Assembly: GCF_000427095.1 (NCBI RefSeq) | Contig: NC_021487.1 | Coordinates: forward strand, 2,052,674-2,116,673 | Source of the DNA: Chthonomonas calidirosea T49 | Lineage (GTDB): Bacteria; Armatimonadota; Chthonomonadetes; Chthonomonadales; Chthonomonadaceae | Direction: 5' to 3' | DNA length: 64,000 nucleotides | Shown: positions 25,733-32,726 of the stretch, piece by piece | Layout: every line of letters begins with the position of its first letter | Position numbering within the stretch: position 1 is the stretch's first letter | Position numbers and translations under genes: made by a program | Notes under the pieces: generated by a model | Told to the model about the DNA's origin: nothing | Database searches by the model: none | The model's input: the letters and a program-made list of their open reading frames with translations, nothing else

Positions 25733-27061
25733 ATGGAAGATCGCACACAGATTATAGGCGCACCACCTACGCAGATGGGCGCCATGCCCACCCAAATGGG
25801 AATGGCGCAAACACAGATGGGAACTGCACTCCAAACTCTTGAAGTGGAGTGTATGTCGGGCAATCGTTATGCTCTTGCCGGCGACATTTCCCGCGAGCAC
25901 GCTCTCGTTGTGCTTAAGGCCACCGGACAACAGCTTGGACGGCGTGCCCCCATCAACGTATGTCTCTGCATTGACCGCTCCGGCAGCATGGAGGGGCCTC
26001 CGTTAGAGTATGTGAAAATGGCGTGCGACTATGTGGTGGATATGCTTGAGCCGAACGATATTCTTTCCATCGTCACCTTTGAAGAGCATGTAGACGTGCT
26101 GATGCCGGCTCGCCGCGTGGTGAACAAGGCGCTTATCAAAGAGCATATCCATCGCATTGAGCCGGGCAATACCACGAACCTTTACGATGGATTAGTTGCC
26201 GCCTTCATGCAGATCGCCGCCGTGTTGCCCCAAACACAAGGCTATGTCACACGCGTGTTGCTGCTTACCGATGGTGAACCGACGGTTGGAATCAAAGACT
26301 ATGGCACCATTGTGCAACAAGTTGCAGAACAGCGCGCTAAGGGCATTACCGTCACGGCATTGGGTTTTGGCCCAGAGTACAACGAGGAGCTTCTGGCAGG
26401 AATTGCCAAACGAAGTGGAGGCAACTATTATTACATTCAGCGCCCCGACCTCATCCCCGAGGTGTTTCGGCGCGAACTGGAGACGGTGATGTCGGTTGTC
26501 GCTCGAAACGTTCAGGTGCGTCTCCACCTATCACGATGGGTTAACCTACGCCAAGTCTACGGGCTGCAACCCTCTTTCGGCCCGCGCACCATCGAGGTAA
26601 CCGTGCCCGACATCGAGCGAGGTACCTCGCGCACGGTGTTGGTAGAGTTGGAGTTCGAGCGTCATCCGGTAGGGATTTTCCGTGTAGCGAAGGCTGTGGT
26701 CACTTACGAGGACCTTCTTGCGAACCGACCCGGTCAGGCACAAGCCGACTGCGTTTTTGAGTTCACCAAGGACGCGTCGCTTTTGGCACAAGGGGTTAAC
26801 CCCATTGTGCGTAACGAGATCGAAATAGCGCAGGCTTCCCAGAATCTACAACGCACCATCATGGGGATGCGTACGCAACAGCTCACGGCCATGGGAGCTC
26901 TTTCCGAACTGCAACGCACTCGCACCATCCTTATGCAAACAGGCCAAACAGAGAAGGCTCAACAGTTGGAGGCGGCCATGCAGTCGCTTCAGCGAGGGAG
27001 TGGCGACGTGGAGAAAACCCTCATGGGCACCATTGTAGACATCGAACAGGGCAAACGATAA
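25733..27061 (+). CDS. VWA-domain protein with N-terminal TQMG repeats
   Basis: 442 residues, no signal peptide, cytoplasmic. The N-terminal 31 residues hold three copies of TQMG about 7-9 residues apart, preceded by a related TQIIG. A von Willebrand A domain runs from about 72 to 260 with an intact metal site: DRSGS at 81-85, the Thr in GNTTNLYDGL and the Asp in LLTDGEPT. A beta-rich domain follows (about 265-350), like the inter-alpha-trypsin-inhibitor-type VWA proteins, and then a helical, probably coiled-coil C-terminus rich in Gln and Met, ending with EKTLMGT. Thr residues in TQMG and EKTL are candidate phosphorylation sites for the FHA neighbours. It is the third gene of the cluster, 64 bases after the previous stop. 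Confidence 0.82.
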   Translation: MEDRTQIIGAPPTQMGAMPTQMGMAQTQMGTALQTLEVECMSGNRYALAGDISREHALVVLKATGQQLGRRAPINVCLCIDRSGSMEGPPLEYVKMACDYVVDMLEPNDILSIVTFEEHVDVLMPARRVVNKALIKEHIHRIEPGNTTNLYDGLVAAFMQIAAVLPQTQGYVTRVLLLTDGEPTVGIKDYGTIVQQVAEQRAKGITVTALGFGPEYNEELLAGIAKRSGGNYYYIQRPDLIPEVFRRELETVMSVVARNVQVRLHLSRWVNLRQVYGLQPSFGPRTIEVTVPDIERGTSRTVLVELEFERHPVGIFRVAKAVVTYEDLLANRPGQAQADCVFEFTKDASLLAQGVNPIVRNEIEIAQASQNLQRTIMGMRTQQLTAMGALSELQRTRTILMQTGQTEKAQQLEAAMQSLQRGSGDVEKTLMGTIVDIEQGKR

Positions 27062-27076
27062 GGAGGACACCAGACG

Positions 27077-28066
27077 ATGACCGATGAACCCACCCGTATG
27101 ATGGCCTCTCCGGCCGGGCCGGAGAAAACGCTATTAGCCACACCGGAGGCCGACCCCCTACGCACACAGATGGGCGGCACCACCGTTTGCCCCGTGTGTC
27201 ATGCCACCACTCCTGCACTAGAAAGCTACTGTTGCGAATGTGGTTTTCTGTTATCAGGGCCTGTTCCAGAAAGCCTAGAGGTTGCTTTGGAAGAGGCACC
27301 TCCTGCAGAGCTCGTGGAGCTTGAAACGGGACGCCGCTACCGCCTACGCGTAGGAGATAACACGGTAGGGCGGCAAGGAACCGATGTTCTGCTTTTAGAT
27401 GCCACGGTATCGCGAAACCATGCGCGTATTCACGTGGAGAATGGGCAGATATCTGTTGAAGACCTTGGCAGTACGAACGGCACCAAGGTGGGCGATCTAC
27501 GCCTTACCCCCAACCAGCCAGTCTCTGTAACGAGTGGTACCCTGCTCCGTTTCGGTAACGTTCAGCTTCGCCTCGAAGTGCGCGGAGGCGAAACTGCAGA
27601 GAAGACGGTGGCCATAGCGGCCCCATCCTCCGAGACAACGCTGCTTGCGTCCGCTGCGCAGCCGGAAGAGACCGCCTCACCCGTAGCTCGGCTCAGAAAG
27701 TTGGAGGGGCCAGGCAACGAGCTGTCCGTGCCTGCCGGGGTTTCGCGCATCGGACGGCGTCCAACCAATGAGCTAATCGTTACTGGTGATGCCTATGTTT
27801 CCGGTTTGCACGCGGAGATACGGGTTGAAAACGGTGAGGCGTGGCTCATGGACGTCGGTAGCACCAACGGCACTTTTGTCAACGGAACGCGGCTAACTCC
27901 CAATCAGCCACAGCTTTTGGCAAATGGGGATGAGGTGAAGATCGGGCAGACAAGCTACCGTTTTGAGTGGGTCGAGCCGTCTCAGCCCGAAGAGCCCCCA
28001 CAGGATATGCGGGAGCCTCAAGTAGAACAACCAAATGAAGAGGCAAACGATGCCTCCGAGACATAA
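27077..28066 (+). CDS. Zinc-ribbon protein with two FHA domains
   Basis: 329 residues, soluble. The N-terminal tail has EKTLLAT and TQMG motifs shared with the VWA protein, then a zinc ribbon CPVCHATTPALESYCCEC near 38-55. The first FHA domain (about 90-165) shows TVGRQGTDVLLL, ATVSRNHARI and LGSTNGTKV; the second (about 215-305) has RIGRRPTNELIV, AYVSGLHAEI and VGSTNGTFVNG, where Gly-Leu replaces the usual Arg before His. A linker between them carries EKTVAI and ETTLLAS, resembling the first motif. The C-terminal 25 residues are acidic and Pro-rich. GAGGACACC precedes ATG 27077, 15 bases after the VWA gene. Organisation resembles Fha/GarA-type regulators whose own N-terminal Thr is phosphorylated; that is analogy only. 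Confidence 0.82.
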   Translation: MTDEPTRMMASPAGPEKTLLATPEADPLRTQMGGTTVCPVCHATTPALESYCCECGFLLSGPVPESLEVALEEAPPAELVELETGRRYRLRVGDNTVGRQGTDVLLLDATVSRNHARIHVENGQISVEDLGSTNGTKVGDLRLTPNQPVSVTSGTLLRFGNVQLRLEVRGGETAEKTVAIAAPSSETTLLASAAQPEETASPVARLRKLEGPGNELSVPAGVSRIGRRPTNELIVTGDAYVSGLHAEIRVENGEAWLMDVGSTNGTFVNGTRLTPNQPQLLANGDEVKIGQTSYRFEWVEPSQPEEPPQDMREPQVEQPNEEANDASET

Positions 28067-28145
28067 GAAGGATAGGTAAGCTCTTGTGTGAGGGAAGTTA
28101 GGAGATCGCAGATTTTATTCTGAATGAGGTGAAAAACCGTTACCG

Positions 28146-29141
28146 ATGACAGAGACGTATTCTACATCGCAGGGAGGCCAAGAGCCTACGGCGAAATTTG
28201 AGCGTGAGGTTTTGGTGCGAGGATGGCGTTCTTACGCCCCGCGCGCGCCGCGTTGTCTCCCCCTCATCAAGTTTGCTGCCCGCACGGACATGGGACAGGT
28301 TCGCGAAAACAACGAGGATAAGTTCGATTTTTACGAGCCGGAAGAGCCAGCTATTCTTGCGCAGCGCGGATGCCTCTATGCGGTCGCCGACGGCATGGGG
28401 GGCGCTTTGGCTGGACAGATCGCCAGTGAGCTTACCCTTAAGCGCCTGCTTTCGGCCTACTACGATCATCCGGCAGACGATCCGCATGTGGCCATGCGTG
28501 AGGCCATTTTAGAGGCAAACAACTACATCTACGCTTTAGCACAGGCCATTCCCGAACGAAACGGCATGGGCAGCACGCTGGTAGCGGCTGTCTTTATTGA
28601 AGATAGAGTTTTTATTGTGCAGGTAGGCGACAGCCGTGCCTATCTATGGCGTCGTGGACAGTTTCGGCAGGTAACGGTCGATCACTCCTGGGTAGAGGAA
28701 CAGGTACGGGCGGGCGTGCTCACACGGGAAGAGGCCGAGCTGTCTCCTTTCCGCAATGTCATCACGCGCTCCATCGGTGCAACCCCAAACGTCCTGCCCG
28801 ACTTTTATGACGAAAGCGTGCAAGAGGGCGACATCTGGCTCCTCTGTTCGGACGGTCTCACCGGCCATGTAGAGGACGCCGAGATCGCTGACATTATTGG
28901 GACGCATGCGCCCTCTGAGGCCACACGACAGCTCGTTGAACTTGCCAATGCGCGTGGAGGTCGCGATAATATTACGGTTTTTGTGCTCTCTATCCGCGCC
29001 GTAGTGGCCTATGAGGAGGCCCAAGCCTTTTTTACCGCCCCTCAGATGATGCCTAAAGAAGCGGCTGTAGACGACGGAAGCCTCAGTAGCACACCGAAAC
29101 CGGCTGCCCCTTTCTGGCGCCGCTTTTTGCTCGGGTCATGA
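28146..29141 (+). CDS. PP2C-family Ser/Thr protein phosphatase
   Basis: 331 residues. Catalytic-domain motifs in order: ARTDMGQVRENNEDKF, YAVADGMGGALAGQIAS, NGMGSTLVAAVF, VQVGDSRAYLWR, ITRSIGATPNVLPDF, LLCSDGLTGHVED and GGRDNITVFVL. These supply the Asp residues of the two-metal centre of PPM phosphatases. A 40-residue N-terminal extension and a C-terminal Pro-rich tail ending FWRRFLLGS are extra; no transmembrane helix is clear. It would reverse Thr phosphorylation read by the FHA proteins upstream. The cognate kinase is not in the window. No good ribosome site stands close to ATG 28146; an AGGTG lies 14 bases away. Confidence 0.88.
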   Translation: MTETYSTSQGGQEPTAKFEREVLVRGWRSYAPRAPRCLPLIKFAARTDMGQVRENNEDKFDFYEPEEPAILAQRGCLYAVADGMGGALAGQIASELTLKRLLSAYYDHPADDPHVAMREAILEANNYIYALAQAIPERNGMGSTLVAAVFIEDRVFIVQVGDSRAYLWRRGQFRQVTVDHSWVEEQVRAGVLTREEAELSPFRNVITRSIGATPNVLPDFYDESVQEGDIWLLCSDGLTGHVEDAEIADIIGTHAPSEATRQLVELANARGGRDNITVFVLSIRAVVAYEEAQAFFTAPQMMPKEAAVDDGSLSSTPKPAAPFWRRFLLGS

Positions 29142-29269
29142 GCTGAGGCCGCAGAATAAGCTTCTCTTTTTGGGCGGTAGAGGCTGTAGGTACCCCATAG
29201 TTAGAGCGCATCAGTAGAACAAGCAAGCTTAAAGGAAGCAAGCCCTCTTCTATCCAACAAAGCGCAGGT

Positions 29270-29297
29270 AAAAAAGCCTCCCCCATCATCGAAGGCT
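29270..29297 (-). terminator. Possible terminator after minC
   Basis: On the minus strand a short stem (AGCCT at 29297-29293 with AGGCT at 29279-29275, 13-base loop) is followed by a T-run (29275-29270). It lies about 50 bases past the minC stop. The stem is only five pairs long, so the call is weak. Confidence 0.35.
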
Positions 29298-29347
29298 GTT
29301 AAAACATAGCCATGCACGCCAAGCGCTTGAAACGGGCTGGTGATCTC

Positions 29348-30037
29348 TCAAAGGGGTGAGACTTGAATGATGCCATCTACAATACGTGCAACTTCGGGAC
29401 GCGGGCTAGCAGTCGCAACACGAGTCTCTTCCTCAGGCGCGCGAGCGATCTGGCCGGCAATGCGAAGTTGCTGGGGACGCATGTTGCCCGCTATAATGCG
29501 TGCTCCCTCGTTTCCATAGCAGCCAGCATGCGCTAAACCGCGCAACGTCCCTAGAACCACAATATCTCCACCAGCAATCACCTCTGCTCCCGGGTTTACA
29601 TCGCCACCGACAATCAGGTGCGTATGGTGGGTGAGTCTCTGTCCGGAGCGCACTGTGCCGGCATAGTAAAGCGCATTGTTTCCTGCGGCGTCCACACTCG
29701 CTTCGGTGCTAAGGGGCGCGCCTGGAGCCATAAGATAGACGCCCAGAGCTAGCCGACGGGCGGCCTCATGCGTGTGCATGTCGGTACTTACAACGGCCAC
29801 AACCAACACCCCGTAACGATCACGTAAAAGTGCCACTAAATCTTGCAGTAGCTCGTAACTAACTTGACGCACGCCAAACTCGATGGTGATCTGCACTCCT
29901 CGTACCGACATGGAGGGTTTTACCTCCTCGAGTCGCGCTTCTATCTGGGCAAGGGCCTCTTCCCACTCTAAGTCGGCAGGCACCGTAAGCAGAAACTCCT
30001 GCAGCAAACCGTTATGCCACGGCTGCAGCGTTACCAT
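29348..30037 (-). CDS. minC: Septum site-determining protein MinC
   Basis: 229 residues. The C-terminal beta-helix domain is clear: HLIVGGDVNPGAEVIAGGDIVVLGTLRGLAHAG, then IIAGNMRPQQLRIAGQIAR (roughly residues 140-205). The N-terminal domain (about 1-105) is the less conserved FtsZ-inhibiting part. MinC blocks FtsZ ring assembly away from mid-cell when bound to MinD at the membrane. minD and minE, often adjacent, are absent here. ATG 30037 is chosen over GTG 30043 because GGAG lies five bases upstream of the ATG. Convergent with the PP2C gene. Confidence 0.87.
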   Translation of the reverse strand: MVTLQPWHNGLLQEFLLTVPADLEWEEALAQIEARLEEVKPSMSVRGVQITIEFGVRQVSYELLQDLVALLRDRYGVLVVAVVSTDMHTHEAARRLALGVYLMAPGAPLSTEASVDAAGNNALYYAGTVRSGQRLTHHTHLIVGGDVNPGAEVIAGGDIVVLGTLRGLAHAGCYGNEGARIIAGNMRPQQLRIAGQIARAPEEETRVATASPRPEVARIVDGIIQVSPL

Positions 30038-30364
30038 AAACACTCCTTTTTGGTACAGAGTTTTCTACCTATTATTCGCCAAACCCTTCCAATATCCTGC
30101 TTAGTCTCCAAGGTCTCCCACAGCACGTATGTTCCAAAACCATGCTGCTTTTGTTGCGTGTTGATAGATACCAACTTATTTATCTAGATACAATTTTGCC
30201 ATCTTACATCTTAAAAGCCAGTTTACGCCAAAAAAGTTTAGGGAAACGGTTCGTGGTCTTTTAGGCCAACTTCACAGGCAGCAGAGATGAGTTACAAGCG
30301 TCCGAACTTCCCTTTTGACCAGCCGCTGTAAAGCGCCCAGCCTATCCGACCGTGCTCGCCGGGT
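30038..30364. other. Gene-free stretch upstream of minC
   Basis: No supported gene, AT-richer in its left half. It should hold the minC promoter (possible -10 near AATAAT at about 30073-30078 on the minus strand, poor -35). No clear hairpin or repeat seen. Confidence 0.4.
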
Positions 30365-30592
30365 TTAAGGCGAAATTCGCGTCTCATTACCGCGCCGTTC
30401 ACGCACCTTAACATTATACGTAGGTGCATTAAAAGCGATCTCTTGAATTCCCATCACACCCATCTGACCATCGTCAATGTCGAAAATAGGGCGGTTGTCT
30501 GAAAGGGGTGTTCCAAAGCCATACATAAAGACGCCGAAAACCTCTATCCGCCCACCATCCAATTTTAGGGCTTCGATCGCCCCATTTTCCCC
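30365..30592 (-). pseudogene. Probable gene remnant, 75 open codons
   Basis: The minus-strand frame from after a TAG at 30595-30593 to TAA at 30367-30365 reads GENGAIEALKLDGGRIEVFG, then a protein-like stretch with PLSDNRPIFDIDDGQMGVM and FNAPTYNVKVRERRG. Amino-acid composition looks coding, but the frame opens without an ATG or ribosome site at its beginning; only TTG 30562 and an internal ATG 30526 are available. I read it as the tail of a decayed gene or an unusual small protein. Family not recognised. Confidence 0.35.
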
Positions 30593-30648
30593 CTAATGCT
30601 TCTCTGCCGATAGCCGATAATCAGGCTGATATTTTTCGGAGGTTTGCA

Positions 30649-31569
30649 ATGGTTTCCATAAAGAGCACGAAGTATCTTTTAGGGATAATGCTAGGGTGTT
30701 GTCTACTTTTAATCCTTGGAGCTGGTTGTGGGAGCGGAGGAGCAGGCTCCATTCTCTTTAGTTCAAACGCCACCATTGGACTTCCCGGTGATCAAGCCGG
30801 TAACACCTCAGCAGGCAGCGTTACCGTCCTTCCAAGCAGCGGGGGATGCACCGATTCTACCTATCTTCCCAATTTTGCGACGGCGGATGACCCCGCTACA
30901 GGGTTGCCAAACCATCTCTATCACTGGACTCACTTTCCGCTTAACGTCTACATTGTGAGCAGTAATTTGGCTACGCCCGATCGTATTACCCAAGCTACCG
31001 ATGGCTTCAGTTGGTGGTCACAGGCCCTCGGAGTGATAGGAAAGTTCAATCTGGTGAATAGCTCCACACAGGCCAACATCATCGTACAGTTTGAGAATAT
31101 GGGTTTAACGAACTATGGCGCTATCACCAATTACACGGTGAACGGGAACGGCGAGATGCAAAATGCCACCATCACCTTTAATATGACCTACCTAACCAGC
31201 GTGCCTAACATCGCACCGGTGGCAGCGCATGAGTTTGGCCATGCGTTGGGGCTAGCAGGTCACAGTCCCAACGATACCGATGTGATGAGTGTTAGCGCCA
31301 ACGTCTATAACCTTACTGGCCTTTCCCAAGCCGACATTAACACCATGAAAACGGCCTACTGCGGCGTTAGCCTCACGGTTTCCGGCAGTAAGGCGGCAGC
31401 ACAACGTCTCTACTCCGGGTCGATTCCATTTTTGGGGACGGCGCGCAAGCCCGTTACGCATCCTCGCTCTGAGCTCCACAAACACACGGAGCAACTCATC
31501 GCTCCGTTCAGTGGAAGGTTTAGTGAAGGAAAGAAAACCGAGAGCCAGTTGATTGACCCTCTTCCTTGA
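30649..31569 (+). CDS. Matrixin-like zinc metalloprotease lipoprotein
   Basis: 306 residues. A signal peptide with lipobox ends at Cys27 (LILGAGC), so the protein is probably lipid-anchored outside the inner membrane. After a Gly/Ser linker, the domain YHWTHFPLNVYIVSS to about residue 245 carries the metzincin site HEFGHALGLAGH with His194, Glu195, His198 and His204, followed by a Met-turn-like DVMS. ANIIVQFENM and ATITFN match the strands of M10A matrixins. The last 60 residues form a basic, Ser-rich tail of unknown role. CGGAGG precedes ATG 30649. It converges on the Gfo/Idh/MocA gene. Substrate unknown. Confidence 0.83.
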   Translation: MVSIKSTKYLLGIMLGCCLLLILGAGCGSGGAGSILFSSNATIGLPGDQAGNTSAGSVTVLPSSGGCTDSTYLPNFATADDPATGLPNHLYHWTHFPLNVYIVSSNLATPDRITQATDGFSWWSQALGVIGKFNLVNSSTQANIIVQFENMGLTNYGAITNYTVNGNGEMQNATITFNMTYLTSVPNIAPVAAHEFGHALGLAGHSPNDTDVMSVSANVYNLTGLSQADINTMKTAYCGVSLTVSGSKAAAQRLYSGSIPFLGTARKPVTHPRSELHKHTEQLIAPFSGRFSEGKKTESQLIDPLP

Positions 31570-31599
31570 AGAATTTAAGGTAAAGCTATGTAACCATTT

Positions 31600-32610
31600 T
31601 CAGGAGGCTTCAAGTGGCAGGGTTACAGGGGCTACACGCTCTGCGGAACGGTAAGCAGCAAAGGCCACCTCAACGGCACGCAAACCATCCTCACCGGTAA
31701 TAGGAGCTGGCTTGTTCTCGCGAACGGATTCGGCGAAAGCGCCAATCAGACCGTCATCCATATTGCCGCCCCAGTTATGCCAGGTAATGCTTCTGTCACG
31801 ATCTGAATAGAGCACAAGGTTTTGGCTAAACATATCCATTGAAAGAGTGCCCTTATCAGTAACTACCTCTAAGGTAACGTCACCCCAAGTGGGAAAGCAT
31901 TTAGGGCGTGACCAGGAGGCATCTAGGGTAGCAAAGACGCCGTTATCGAACGTGAGGCTTAGAAAGCTTACGTCGTCAAACGGTTTATGCTCTATGCCGT
32001 TGCTGATCTCTGCATAGACCTGCTTAACTTCCGAGTGCGTCAGCCACCGCATAAGGTCTACCACATGCACAGTGTGATCGATAGTGGCCCCACCGCCCGA
32101 TTCGGAGAGAATGTTGAACCATCCACCAGGGTTGCGCCCACGATTGGTGCCCCGAAAGGCCAGGATCGTGCCGGCATCCCCTCGATCGAGGCGAGCTTTT
32201 AGGCGCTGCATCACCGGAGAGTAGCGGCAGGGAAAGGAGATCATCAGCTGCACTCCAGCTGCTTTACAGGCAGCGATCATGGCCTCGCCATCAGCCATCG
32301 AGGTCGCGATGGGCTTTTCGCAGAGCACATGTTTGCCCGCTGCTGCCGCCATCTCGGTGAGCTTGCGATGGCGAGCGTTCTCACTGCAGATGACGACAGC
32401 CTGCACGCGCGAATCGGCCAAGAGCGCTTCATAATCGGGAAAGGCCTGAGTTTGAAACTGCTCCGCTTTCCTGCGCGCCCGTTCTGGGTCGTGATCGGCG
32501 ATCCCAACAAGCTCCGTATCGGGGCGCGAGACAATACAGTGGGCGTAACTATCCGCATGAAGATGCGCAAACGACATGATTCCGATGCGCACCGGTTCCG
32601 TCGAAGCCAT
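31600..32610 (-). CDS. Gfo/Idh/MocA family oxidoreductase
   Basis: 336 residues. The N-terminal VRIGIMSFAHLHADSYAHC lacks the usual GxGxxG, having SFAHLH instead; this is typical of one Gfo/Idh subgroup. GIADHDPERARRKAEQF and GKHVLCEKPIATSM (EKP motif near residue 100) are standard. The C-terminal domain has GGGATIDHTVHVVDLMRWLT, with the active-site Asp/His region. ATG 32610 is preferred over GTG 32622, with GAGGAG upstream. It is the last gene of the ThuA - PhyH - GH38 - Gfo group and may oxidise a sugar released by the alpha-mannosidase-type enzyme; that is inference. Confidence 0.83.
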   Translation of the reverse strand: MASTEPVRIGIMSFAHLHADSYAHCIVSRPDTELVGIADHDPERARRKAEQFQTQAFPDYEALLADSRVQAVVICSENARHRKLTEMAAAAGKHVLCEKPIATSMADGEAMIAACKAAGVQLMISFPCRYSPVMQRLKARLDRGDAGTILAFRGTNRGRNPGGWFNILSESGGGATIDHTVHVVDLMRWLTHSEVKQVYAEISNGIEHKPFDDVSFLSLTFDNGVFATLDASWSRPKCFPTWGDVTLEVVTDKGTLSMDMFSQNLVLYSDRDRSITWHNWGGNMDDGLIGAFAESVRENKPAPITGEDGLRAVEVAFAAYRSAERVAPVTLPLEAS

Positions 32611-32726
32611 AAACTCCCTCACTCCTCTTCGCAGGTTTCTCTTTTTATTTTAATTCAACGTCATCTCCTTTTCTCCTGCACGCACGGCGATCTCCGGGTG
32701 AGAAAACGCACCGTTTTGACGGGGCA

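Noticed and set aside
22775-29141. Type VI secretion regulatory island
   Set aside because: FHA and PP2C proteins occur there, but no kinase, sheath, VgrG or ClpV gene is present.
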